Of a stretch of DNA of 14,493 nt, positions 6,741-14,493 are shown in pieces. The first letter of the stretch is position 1, and the number at the start of each line of letters is the position of its first letter. Made by a program: the position numbers and the translations under genes. The stretch spans positions 1 through 14,493 of the forward strand of contig LSSK01000562.1 of assembly GCA_001969505.1 (NCBI GenBank). The letters run 5' to 3'. Origin of the DNA: Zancudomyces culisetae. Lineage: Eukaryota; Kickxellomycota; Harpellomycetes; Harpellales; Legeriomycetaceae. The notes under the pieces are model-generated. The model was not told the origin of the DNA, made no database searches, and saw only the letters and a list, made by a program, of their open reading frames with translations.

Positions 6741-9591
6741 ATGACACCAAAAAAATCAAGTGAATGGGAGGTGGAGGTGGAGGATCAGCCCGAGGAACAT
6801 AAGGTTTCAACACTCAAACGGGAAAGCGAATTTAATAAAGTTTTAAAAAGTAAGAGGTTTAAGAATGCTATCCGAGCGACCGCGCGAGTATTGCGTGACA
6901 GAAATGAAAAGGCGATGGTGGGGAAAAGGAATGATAAAAATGCAGTACCTGCCACTAAGCAAAAAAATGAAGAATTGGAAAACCAAAAGATGACATACGA
7001 GCCTCTTCATTCTAAAAAAATCGAAAATGATGTGATGAAACTGGTAGAAGCGGATAATTCAAGCCGACTTGATACGAGCGATACCATTGATCTAGATCAA
7101 AATAATACTGATAGAGCTGAGAATCATAGCGAAACTATACAGTCTATTCAAACCGATGAAGACACACTGAACAACACTCCAGGGTATATAAAAGCCTGCA
7201 CCGAACTTACTGGTCGTAATGAAACACACGATAGTCTGGGCCACGAACAGCCCAACGAGTGTACAGAAAGTGTGGATACAAAAGAAGTTGTATGGAATAG
7301 CGATTACTCGATAGAAAGCGACATTATACCTGGTTCAGACCTTTTAAAGTTACCAGGAAAGGCTTACTTGGAAGTGAAAGCGGAGCCGGGGGAAGATCAG
7401 TGCCATGATATGGGCTACGACTCTGAACAAAAAGAGTATGGGTTGGCTTGTTTATCAGTAAGTTTAATAAAATTGCAAATAACTAGTTTGGTTTGCTTTT
7501 TATTGTTACTTAAAGTGGAAAACCAAAATTTCTTTTTGTAAAAGCAAGTTGATTCTTTTTATTTTTAGGATTCTGATGGATTTGAAGGGGAACTAAAAAA
7601 GAAATCCAGAGCTATTTTGACAGAGGATACCATATCATACAAGAGAGAAACCGGGAACGGAAATTTTGAATATCTTTTGAACAAAACAAAGTCCTCGCCA
7701 GATTTTGTGGATAGTGATAACTCTGATCCAGACAACGAAAAGTATTTGGAATCAAGGTAAGGTTATTTTAATGTTTGCTACTGGATAGAATGTGTGTCTT
7801 ACAGTTTTAACTATGTATAGATTTGCAAGAAAGCTTCAAAGCAAAAGAGCGCTGGGTAATTTGTTGAATAGAAACAAAAACAAGATTTCGACAGACATTA
7901 GGAGATTTATAAAAACACAGGCTCTTGTAGAGAGTAAGGAAGTTGGGAAAAGTATAAAAAATAATGATAAGTTACTAAAATTAATCAAGCAAATCACCCT
8001 ACACAGCGAAAGTGGTGCTGATTTTTCTGAGAACGAGGAAGATCTGAACAAAGGATATGCTTCTGAGGTTGAAGAGGGACTGTTTGAAAAAATTGAAAAA
8101 GAATTGAATATTAACAGTGAAACGGAGACGGACGATGGCGAGGGTGCTGGTGTTGACTACGACGATGGTGAAGGATCCGGAAAAGTGAAAAAAAGACAGT
8201 GGGAAAAAACAAGGTTAATTTACAAATCCTCCAAGATTGCAACTGTAAATGCTAGCTACACGCTACCCATTCGGCTATTTGTGGGGCAAAGACCTAGAAG
8301 CGATAGGTTTAGATTTTGTACTAAAGACTTTGTGAGTAAGCTAAAAAACAACGAATATTTGAATGAAGTGGAACGCGACAGGCGGTTAGATAACAAAATA
8401 ATCAACAACCTGCTTTTGTTGATACTTGGAGGAAAAGAGATTGCCGAAATTGATGGCATGCTCGAACTCGTACAGAGCGCAAAAGTAGTGCTGGAAAAGT
8501 CGGCAAGAACCATGGGGCTGGTAGTAGACTCGAGAGATGCTCTATGCTATATTCAACTTTGTGGTATTCTAGAAAGGGTTGGATTTAGTAAAAAAATAGG
8601 TGTTGTGGGTGCGATTAATTCTAGTGTACACAGAGGTCTTGGGAATGAGATATGCGAATTCCCAAGTTTTGAAATAAGCAATATTGTATCATTATTTGCA
8701 ACATCATTCAGAGTCAATAGCTGCAATGTTGGGATTCCCAAATCTCTGAAAAACTTGCGTTTTGGTGTGGAATTTGTGAAAATTAGTTCAGCATCACATT
8801 TAAATATAAAACTGATGGCGAAAACAACACTGGATTTTGTCATGGTCATTACATTATGTTTGCTCGATGTAAATCTTCAAAACAATCTTAATTCACTACA
8901 ATGCTCACTGGATCTTGTTGTTGAGTCTATCCATCCAAACGTTTGGCCAATGTTTTCTACTCTTTACCTGACAGAACTTGTACAGCTATCTGAAAAGCTG
9001 TCAGACCGGCAAAAACAATATTTTGTAACCAACTGGATTCCAACCTCGTGTCGAAGGCTCCGCTCTGTTCTGATATTGTTGGCTTTTAATATTTTGAAGA
9101 GGAGCTGCGAGAAAAATATGCCAAAGCCGTCTGTCGCTGGTCATCTGCCATTTGTCGGTGGTGGTGATAGTGATAATGTTGGACCCAGCCTTGTTGAAAA
9201 CTTACACCAGTATTTACAAGAAATTTGCAAGCTTGTCGAATCAACGACGCTCTTCGAGTCTCTTTCGGTTCTCTACACTATACCTTGTGTGGAAAACCCT
9301 GTTACTCCATACCTGGAAGCGGCTGATCGGTTAAAGCTGGGCATTTCCCTTCTCACTATTCTCTTATCACCAGCTGATTTTCTGTATATAAACAATTGTC
9401 CTAAATCGCATTCTTTGTGGCCTGACTGTATCAATATTGTAAAACTCATCAACGACAAGTTTATTAAGGTGTATACTAAACTCAACGACCATAGTCTTAT
9501 CGATCTTGGACTGATCCAATGTAAAACTGATGTTTCTCAGTTCAACTTTTGGGTATCCATGACATGGCTACATTGTCTTTATAACCAGTGA
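6741..9591 (+). CDS. Probable CANIN-domain protein (SLF2/Nse6-like SMC5/6 loader subunit)
   Basis: Three exons are inferred: 6741-7457, 7569-7756 and 7821-9591. The introns are 7458-7568 (GTAAGT...TTTTTAG) and 7757-7820 (GTAAGG...GTATAG). The second join keeps frame only with the TAG acceptor. The product is 891 residues. The first 400 or so are charged and probably disordered, with basic patches (KSKRFKNAIRATARVLRDR) and acidic blocks (DYDDGEGSG). Residues from about 447 are helical and globular. The order of segments resembles human SLF2: a DNKIINNLLLLILGG helix, FEISNIVSLF, VTNWIPTSCRRLRSVL (about 704-718; SLF2 has VPNWTSRGRQLRQCL), LHQYLQEICKLV, and a C-terminal QFNFWV. In that family (Nse6 in fission yeast) the protein pairs with Nse5/SLF1 to load SMC5/6 on chromatin. 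The match is from remembered sequence, weak but collinear. GTG at 6711 is also in frame, but ATG at 6741 is preferred. Confidence 0.62.
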
Positions 9592-9664
9592 ATAGCTTGA
9601 ATCTAGAAATATAAAACCAATAGATGAGTTTTGTTTTTTTGTTCATAGTCCTATTGTCTGGTTC

Positions 9665-9670
9665 AATAAA
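9665..9670 (+). terminator. Polyadenylation signal AATAAA of the CANIN-domain gene
   Basis: The hexamer sits at a typical distance (74 bp) downstream of the stop codon at 9589-9591 and is the first such signal after it. Confidence 0.45.
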
Positions 9671-9694
9671 GGTGTCATAAAACTAGTTTATCAA

Positions 9695-9734
9695 CCCTCT
9701 TTTTTGTCTCCCTTCTCCTCCCCCTCCTCCTCCC
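9695..9734 (+). promoter_or_regulatory. Polypyrimidine tract upstream of SKI8
   Basis: Forty bases carry a single purine (G at 9706), with C-rich TCC repeats towards the end. CT-rich tracts just upstream of start sites are common in fungal promoters. The length of this one also suits triplex or nucleosome-free DNA. The role is inferred. Confidence 0.35.
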
Positions 9735-10059
9735 ATCACATTCCAAACTTCTTCATTTTTCGCGATACAGTTATTATATAGCTGCAAAACACAATGTGCT
9801 AGATGTTCCCTCTTTCTCGTTGCACCACAACATCGGCCTGTTTTATCCATCATACTACGAAAATTGATTCTCTAGCTATTATTGGCCACAAGTAATCGAC
9901 CCTAAAATTCCCAAAATATATTTTGAACAAAGCCTGACCTATTCGCGTCATTTATTTATTTCTCATTGTGAATAAATATAGATTAGCAGATTCTTTGGAT
10001 ATACCCAAGCCCAATTGTAAATATTGCAACTAAACGCCAGTACATTCGATAATCGGTAA

Positions 10060-11252
10060 ATGGTAAGTCTTTTATCTTTGTCTTGGATATGAAACCGGAA
10101 TATATATGATTCCAATTGTTTTTTAGAGAATATTCTCTGTCTGTAAATTTCCTTGACTTTTAAAATAAATCATAAAATGCATCAATTAGCCAAAGAGGTA
10201 TAGGAAAGGAAGACGTATAGAAAATGGTAAGAAAAAAGTGAGAGAGTGACTATTTCTAGTACAGCGATATATTAAACTTGATGCCTGAACGTCATTCAAT
10301 AGCACATGAGGAGGTGATTTGGAATGTCGCATGGAGTTCGTCAGAAAAAAAAATAATAACCGGATCTGCGGACGAAACGGTCAAGATTTGGGACTCTAAT
10401 AGTTTTGATCTCGTAGGACTAATATCTGACTTGGGGTATGCACCACTTTCCATCGATATAAACAGCGACTCGACGTCGTTTTTAGTCGCGACTATGGACC
10501 ATAGTATTCACGAATACTCGCTTTTGGACTACCAACTTCAACATGCTTTTTATGCAGGAGCACAAAATGCCTGGAAATCTAGGTATGTTGGTGCCGCCGA
10601 TACTCGGAAAATTGTGAGCGGCACTGGAGATGGATGTGTTGCTGTTTGGGCTCTTGACGATATAGTGCAGGGGGGTTCATCTAACGAAAACAAGATGACT
10701 TCAAGACTGCGGAGCGGGTCAGAAGCACGTATCACAAGCATAAGACCTGGTGCATATAGAAAATCTGGATCTTCAACAGATACATGCTATGTAGCGGCAG
10801 GAAATTCTGCTGGCCAGGTATTTGTATTTGATTTAACAACAGAAAAACTTGTATACCAGCCTGTAGAATCAAGTATTGCGGCCACCAACGCAACTATTAG
10901 AGATATAAAATCAGTGGGTCCATTGATTTACACGTGTTCTGATGGAGGAAATGTCGTGTGTTTTGACTCCCGCTACAAATCAGCAGTTTTTAATATCAGA
11001 GCTAGCGAGTCAATTGTTTTTGGTATTGATATTAATAGCGACGGTGACATGTTGTCAACTGGCAGTATAGATGACAATGTTAAGATATTTGACATTAAAA
11101 CGCGATCACAAATAATCAGCTTTTATGGAAACACTGGTGTTGGTTCCAGGGATCTCCCTGGAATTTGGGATGTTTGCTTTGAAAGTGGGGGTTTGCAAAG
11201 ACTTGCATGTGTTGGGGGTAGTAAATCTGTTCAATTTTACAATCCTGTTTAG
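10060..11252 (+). CDS. SKI8: Ski8/WDR61 WD40-repeat protein (Ski complex)
   Basis: Ski8 is the WD40 scaffold that binds Ski3 in the cytosolic Ski2-Ski3-Ski8 complex, which feeds mRNA to the exosome. Homologues also work in the Paf1 complex (WDR61) and with Spo11 in meiosis. The main exon is 10260-11252. A TAG splice acceptor at 10257-10259 would be an in-frame stop if unspliced. The best start is ATG at 10060-10062, followed at once by the donor GTAAGT, giving a 197-bp intron and a 331-residue product starting M-YSDILNLMPERH. A second ATG|GTAAGA at 10224 with a 33-bp intron would give the same protein. ATG at 10281 is the fallback. Seven blades are visible, from AHEEVIWNVAW...TGSADETVKIWD to the last, IWDVCFESGG...SVQFYNPV, which matches the family's C-terminus (IHIYDCPI in human). 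A hydrophilic insert, QGGSSNENKMTSRLRSGSE, sits between blades 3 and 4. Confidence 0.88.
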
Positions 11253-11817
11253 TTTTCATTTTAATATATATATTTTTTAATTTACTTTTAATTTATTATA
11301 ATATTGTGATAGTAACAGTGTACCAAAAGAACATTGATATTGGTGTTATTAAATAAAAAACCAACTCGGATATTTGGTTTAGCTTGATTCAATTTGTTTA
11401 ACGAGCTAGAGTGTATCTACCCGTAATATGCTATTGAGCAATAATGCTGGTATTTTATATATTTCCTTTCCATTCATGTTTGTGCTTAATTCATGAGTTT
11501 GTATATCTACAATATTAAAACAAGTATTAAATTAATACAAACAAGGATTGCTCCTCTGGTTTGAAAAGTTGTGTAATGTCTATACGAGAACGGGTACTAT
11601 CTTTTTGTATTCACCCTACTCGTTATATTGTATAGATAGTTTATTTTGCATTCGACCACTGAATAACTAAAATATAGGGTTTAGTGCATGTATAGATATT
11701 GTAATTACCTAAATATTTTTTAAGTGGATAGACTTGAATATATTATAATCAGTCAATATTTTCAATGAGGTCTGGTAATATATCATTAGTTGTGTTTGGT
11801 GAATAGGTACCAGAAAA
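11253..11817. other. AT-rich intergenic region after SKI8
   Basis: No gene is recognised. AATAAA at 11352-11357, 100 bp past the SKI8 stop codon, is the likely polyadenylation signal. The remainder is very AT-rich with stop codons in all frames. Confidence 0.4.
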
Positions 11818-12024
11818 ATGAATAAACATCAAAATTTATCATTAGTTTATACAAACTGGCTAAACAATATAGATAAAAATATACCCTTAGACTTCATAAT
11901 GGAAGATCTGCAAAACCAATGTACTATTCCAACTGATGCAGAGTGTGTAAATCTAATTCCAGAGTATGGGTCCATTTACCGAATTCTGCGTGCCCTGTAT
12001 GCAGAGATATCTTTGTTAATATGA
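11818..12024 (+). CDS. Doubtful small ORF, 68 residues, unknown
   Basis: The frame starts with an ATG in an A-rich context (CCAGAAAAATG) and encodes an acidic-neutral protein (MNKHQNLSLVYTNWLNNI...IPTDAECVNLIPEYG). I do not recognise a family. Against chance: residue use is not dominated by Lys, Asn and Ile throughout, and the local GC content is higher than on both sides, notably in its second half. For chance: it is short, has no clear TATA box nearby and no visible splice partner. It may be a lone exon, a gene relic or noise. Confidence 0.25.
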   Translation: MNKHQNLSLVYTNWLNNIDKNIPLDFIMEDLQNQCTIPTDAECVNLIPEYGSIYRILRALYAEISLLI

Positions 12025-12340
12025 AATGTAATTAAATTGGTCATAATCGAACAAGTTTTAATACCGGTTTGCCAGCAAAAAAAAATATGAATAAGATAAT
12101 ATCAATACCTGTTTATAAATTGCTGGGATCCTAGCTTCTTGCATGTGATACACAACATTTAATGAGTGACCCAGTAACATTCTTTGAACCTGTGTTTATA
12201 CTATGTATAGTGATTATCTTGATTTAATACCCTGGTTTCTACATACCTGGAGAGTAAAGATGTAAAGTAGTATACTTGATTATACTTAATAAGGCAAATT
12301 ATATTGTTGTGGAATAGATATTTAAAGCACTGGGAACTCA
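12025..12340. other. AT-rich intergenic region
   Basis: Nothing recognisable is present. It leads into the TATA box of the secreted-protein gene. Confidence 0.4.
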
Positions 12341-12348
12341 TATATAAA
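12341..12348 (+). promoter_or_regulatory. TATA box of the secreted repeat-protein gene
   Basis: TATATAAA lies 172 bp before the ATG at 12520 and is followed by an A-rich leader containing three AAAACTG units near 12392-12410. This is the strongest TATA match in the right half and suggests regulated, possibly high expression. Confidence 0.55.
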
Positions 12349-12519
12349 GGTCGATGTTTTGAACAAAACAATAATCAGAAAAGCGAGAAGGAAAACTGAA
12401 AACTGAAAACAATTATAAACAGCTAGGTGTAGGAAAGAAATCACTTAACAGCATAATACAAAACTCAATAATTAAAAACACAGGTATCTGATCCTTAAGT
12501 AAACTCAACAACAAGTAGA

Positions 12520-13287
12520 ATGATCCTTTCAAAAACTTTACCGCTAATTTTAGCGGCATCAGGATACGTTATTAGTACTCCACTGTCAACACCCTCACCA
12601 CAAGAAGGTCCTTCAGATAATTCACCTGGTCTAAGCCAGCTACAAAAAAGGGGTGTGCATAGATACACGTATCGTGGAGGAAAGGGTATGAGTAGGTATC
12701 GGAGTAATCGTAGCCGTGGACACAGAGGGGAGGATTATGAGACTGATGATTATGGTACTGAGGACGATAGTGATCATGACGATTACGATGATTATGATAC
12801 CGATGATGACAGGAATCATCACCACAGATCAGGTAGTAGAGGTAGAAGAGATGGTGGAACAAGGGGGGGAAGAAGAGGAGGTGGTAGAAGGGGGGACAGA
12901 AGAGATGAGAGCAGAGACAGGGGCAAAGATGGCGGCAAAGATGGTGAAAAGGATGGCGCCAAAGATGGGGAGAAAGAGAAAAGGAATGATGGAGCCAAAG
13001 ATGGGGAAAGAGAGAAAGGTAAGGATGGAGCCAGAGAAGATGAAAGGGGTGGGGAAAAAGATAGAGGGAGAGGAAGAGACAGAAGCAGAGAAAGAGACAG
13101 AAGTAGAGGAAGAGACAGAAGCAGAGACAGAAGTAGAGGAAGAGACAGAAGCAGAGACAGAAGTAGAGGAGGAGACAGAAGCAGAGAAAGAGACAGAAGC
13201 AGAGAAAGAGACAGAAGCAGAGAAAGAGGCAAAAGCAGAGAAAGATACTACAGTGATGACGAGGATGACTGCTATGACAGTAACTAA
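12520..13287 (+). CDS. Secreted, highly charged low-complexity repeat protein
   Basis: This 255-residue protein is of no family I recognise. The N-terminus (MILSKTLPLILAASGYVIS) looks like a signal peptide with cleavage near residue 19-20. A short Pro/Ser-rich segment is followed by LQKR (41-44), a likely Kex2 site releasing a mature chain from GVHRYTYRG. The mature part is a patchwork: Arg/Gly/Tyr (45-70), an acidic Asp/Tyr block (71-98), His-rich HHH (about 100-102), Arg/Gly (103-125), KDG-type repeats (135-171), RDRS/RERDRS repeats (181-242), and an acidic tail with one Cys (C251). No membrane anchor follows. The RDRS part looks like an RS domain of splicing factors, but the signal peptide argues for secretion. 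Possible roles include a wall, spore-coat or adhesive polyampholyte, or a host-facing protein. Two other frames are long here only because the repeats are multiples of three and purine-rich. Confidence 0.65.
   Translation: MILSKTLPLILAASGYVISTPLSTPSPQEGPSDNSPGLSQLQKRGVHRYTYRGGKGMSRYRSNRSRGHRGEDYETDDYGTEDDSDHDDYDDYDTDDDRNHHHRSGSRGRRDGGTRGGRRGGGRRGDRRDESRDRGKDGGKDGEKDGAKDGEKEKRNDGAKDGEREKGKDGAREDERGGEKDRGRGRDRSRERDRSRGRDRSRDRSRGRDRSRDRSRGGDRSRERDRSRERDRSRERGKSRERYYSDDEDDCYDSN
12919..13035 (+). repeat. KDG-type coding repeat
   Basis: Degenerate 9- to 12-bp units around AAAGATGG(N) encode GKDG, EKDG, AKDG and their variants at residues 134-171 of the secreted protein. The units differ in third positions, so this block looks older than the RDRS block downstream. 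Confidence 0.6.
13060..13245 (+). repeat. RDRS coding minisatellite (30-bp and 18-bp units)
   Basis: Two exact 30-bp copies lie at 13111-13140 and 13141-13170. Three exact 18-bp copies of AGACAGAAGCAGAGAAAG follow at 13173-13190, 13191-13208 and 13209-13226, and a fourth with two changes lies at 13227-13244. All are multiples of three and encode RSRDRSRGRD and RERDRS units. Near identity implies recent expansion and probable length variation between strains. Confidence 0.85.
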
Positions 13288-13410
13288 CCACAAACGCTTT
13301 GATTTGCATCACTCATTCATTGTTTGGTGAACAGAATCTTTTTTTTTTGAAAAAATTTAGTAATTATTAACAAAAGTGATTTTGAATATCATCTTCAAAT
13401 GGTCTTTAAA

Positions 13411-13416
13411 AATAAA
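13411..13416 (+). terminator. Polyadenylation signal AATAAA of the secreted-protein gene
   Basis: The hexamer lies 124 bp past the stop codon at 13285-13287. A T9 run at 13339-13347 and A-rich sequence precede it. Confidence 0.35.
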
Positions 13417-13500
13417 AAGCAATATTGTAAACTATAAATGTAGCTATAAGTTAATTGAAAAGAAAGCGAGATAAACAAGTATATCAGTAAAAATATATAC

Positions 13501-13506
13501 AAAAAA
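13501..13506 (-). terminator. RNA polymerase III terminator (T6) for the tRNA pair
   Basis: On the minus strand TTTTTT begins 5 nt after the discriminator base of tRNA-Leu. It is the first run of four or more Ts after the start of tRNA-Phe, so it should end a transcript containing both tRNAs. Confidence 0.8.
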
Positions 13507-13510
13507 CTGA

Positions 13511-13592
13511 TGGTATCAGTGAGATTCGAACTCACGCCTCTTTCGAGACCGCAACTTGAGTGCGACGCCTTAGACCGCTCGGCCATAATACC
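13511..13592 (-). tRNA. tRNA-Leu(CAA)
   Basis: This 82-nt gene folds fully by eye. The acceptor stem is GGTATTA/TGATACC with discriminator A. The D arm is GCC...GGC with loop GAGCGGTCTAA. The anticodon stem is TCGCA/TGCGG with loop CTCAAGT, giving anticodon CAA (13558-13556), which reads UUG. A 13-nt variable region (TCTCGAAAGAGGC) forms the long arm expected of tRNA-Leu. The T arm is GTGAG-TTCGAAT-CTCAC. No intron is present, although tRNA-Leu(CAA) genes of many fungi carry one. CCA is not encoded beyond the coincidental stem end. Confidence 0.95.
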
Positions 13593-13597
13593 AAACG

Positions 13598-13670
13598 TGG
13601 GAGCTCCGAGGATTGAACTCGGGACCGTACGATCTTCAGTCGCACGCTCTCCCAGCTGAGCTAAGCTCCC
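13598..13670 (-). tRNA. tRNA-Phe(GAA)
   Basis: This 73-nt gene folds fully by eye. The acceptor stem is GGGAGCT/AGCTCCC with discriminator A. The D arm is GCTC-AGCTGGGA-GAGC. The anticodon stem is TGCGA/TCGTA with loop CTGAAGA, giving anticodon GAA (13637-13635). The T arm is CCGAG-TTCAATC-CTCGG. There is no intron, unlike tRNA-Phe genes of budding yeast. Its 3' end is 5 nt (CGTTT) before the 5' end of tRNA-Leu, with no terminator between them. Confidence 0.96.
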
Positions 13671-13681
13671 CACGAATATGT

Positions 13682-13737
13682 TGTATAATTACATGTTTAA
13701 CCTCCTACTGAGTAATATAATTACCCAGTATTATACA
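13682..13737. repeat. Nested inverted repeat next to the tRNA pair
   Basis: The outer arms are TGTATAAT (13682-13689) and ATTATACA (13730-13737). The inner hairpin is CTGAGTAAT (13708-13716), loop ATA, and ATTACCCAG (13720-13728), with one A/C mismatch. The element starts 11 bp upstream of the tRNA-Phe 5' end. The sequence from 13679 begins TGTTG, as many retrotransposon LTRs do, but no matching CAACA end is found to the right. Confidence 0.5.
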
Positions 13738-14493
13738 GGACGGGACTTTTATATTATATATTAGGACTATAATTAATTTGGGAGAAAAAGACAATTTATT
13801 AATTAATTCAAAACTAGACTATTTAATGCTTAAAATAATACTTATTAAATTAACCAATAAAATACAAGGAAATACAGGTATATAATTCCACTATATAACA
13901 AATAATGAATAAAAAGTATAGTTATATATTTGAATTAGGTTTACTGTATCGTATTATTTTATAATACTAATAATAAACTTTTACTAGAATAGACTGTTTT
14001 TCTAATTGTGAATAAAGATGATTTTATTTTTTCTTCCAAGTGGGAGCTTCATTTAACCCCCAAATATTTGACTAATTAAACTAAAATAACTAACTAATAA
14101 AAAACCATTGGACAAAACCACAAGGGGAAAAAGGTCCAATCTAAACATATAAATATAACTAAAAAATAACTTAAATAAAACCGGGGACTAATTCCCCTTA
14201 TCCTTCTAATCGTATTTCTATACGACACGAAAGCTTGAGTTTTTTTGCATTTATGTTCGCGGTTAGTCTTTTTTTACATTAAATAGTTATACATTAGGTT
14301 ATTTTACATATCCTATTAAAAACATCAAGCTATTAGTATAATACCTTGATGCCTGCAAAAGAGGACATTAATCTAGTTAGTCAAATATTTTAAAGTTAAA
14401 CCTGTACATTATACAAAAATTCAAACTAAAGAAATTTGAGATACAAATAATGATTGATAATATGTAGCCAGATGTAGGTATACTACAATTTTT
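13738..14493. other. Very AT-rich region with small hairpins, no gene recognised
   Basis: There are stop codons in every frame. Small inverted repeats are ATTGGAC/GTCCAAT (14107-14140), GGGGA-CTAAT-TCCCC (about 14183-14197) and TCGTAT-TTCT-ATACGA (14210-14225). T7 runs occur near 14239 and 14270. No protein gene, tRNA or complete mobile element is visible. The region could be the edge of a degenerate repeat element. Confidence 0.4.

Larger units (their letters stand above)
9592..10059. other. Intergenic region before SKI8
   Basis: No gene is seen. It contains an AATAAA at 9665-9670, 74 bp after the preceding stop codon, and a pyrimidine tract at 9695-9734. The rest is AT-rich and probably forms the SKI8 promoter and leader. 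Confidence 0.4.

Noticed and set aside
7805-7820. Nearer acceptor CTTACAG (7804) for the second intron of the CANIN-type gene
   Set aside because: Joining there runs into a stop within five codons. The TAG acceptor at 7818-7820 keeps the long frame.
12572-13312. Long minus-strand ORFs (246, 154 and 137 codons) and a 204-codon plus-strand frame over the secreted-protein gene
   Set aside because: The in-frame purine-rich repeats keep several frames open. Their products are monotonous (Leu/Ser, Phe/Cys/Leu, Glu/Thr), while the chosen frame alone has a signal peptide, a Kex2-like site and a TATA box.
13395-13673. 92-residue minus-strand ORF beginning MGSLAQLGERATEDRTVPSS
   Set aside because: It is the chance translation of tRNA-Phe and tRNA-Leu, a well-known false protein type.
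13679-14493. Complete LTR or retrotransposon at the right end
   Set aside because: There is no CAACA partner end, target duplication or pol coding sequence in the window. Only the edge is kept, as a low-confidence finding.
1-14493. CRISPR array, prokaryotic defence system or biosynthetic cluster
   Set aside because: There are no spaced identical repeats and no such enzymes. The genes are eukaryotic housekeeping genes with introns.

Overview
The window looks like nuclear DNA of a fungus. It is AT-rich, uses the standard code, and has compact protein genes with short GT-AG introns (about 49 to 209 bp) that lie mostly near the 5' ends. It also carries a secretory-pathway protein with a Kex2-like Lys-Arg site and a close pair of nuclear tRNA genes. 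Homologues of metazoan TRAPPC13 and TCAIM, both missing from budding yeast, point to an early-diverging (zygomycete-type) lineage rather than a yeast. That placement is inference from gene content.

Left part (1-4599). The window opens inside a minus-strand gene for the Golgi membrane protein Got1, whose 3' end lies outside. A 1.28-kb gap follows, holding one candidate 60-residue two-exon gene and a TTTTCA-rich tract. Next is a two-exon mannose-6-phosphate isomerase (+). It converges on TRAPPC13 (-), a TRAPP vesicle-tethering subunit, with only 43 bp between the stop codons.

Middle part (4600-11252). A 310-bp divergent promoter region separates TRAPPC13 from a TCAIM/DUF4460-family gene (+). 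After an 832-bp gap with a 12-bp perfect CGG-N6-CCG palindrome comes a three-exon, 891-codon gene. Its C-terminal half resembles the CANIN domain of SLF2/Nse6, the SMC5/6 loader. It is followed by a Ski8/WDR61 WD40 gene whose initiator ATG is apparently an exon end on its own, with a GTAAGT donor directly after it.

Right part (11253-14493). This is gene-poor and AT-rich. It holds a doubtful 68-residue ORF, then a TATA-driven gene for a secreted, extremely charged repeat protein (signal peptide, KR site, acidic block, KDG repeats, RDRS repeats). Two minus-strand tRNA genes follow, tRNA-Phe(GAA) and tRNA-Leu(CAA), 5 nt apart with one T6 terminator, so probably one dicistronic Pol III transcript. 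Beside the tRNA pair is a nested inverted repeat, and then 0.75 kb of very AT-rich DNA with small hairpins and no recognisable gene.

The genes are unrelated housekeeping genes plus one lineage-specific secreted protein. They do not form a pathway or cluster, and I see no CRISPR array, intact transposon or operon-like system. The most unusual items are the secreted polyampholyte, the dicistronic tRNA pair, the initiator-codon exon of SKI8, the probable Nse6/SLF2 homologue, and the isolated GC-rich palindrome upstream of it.
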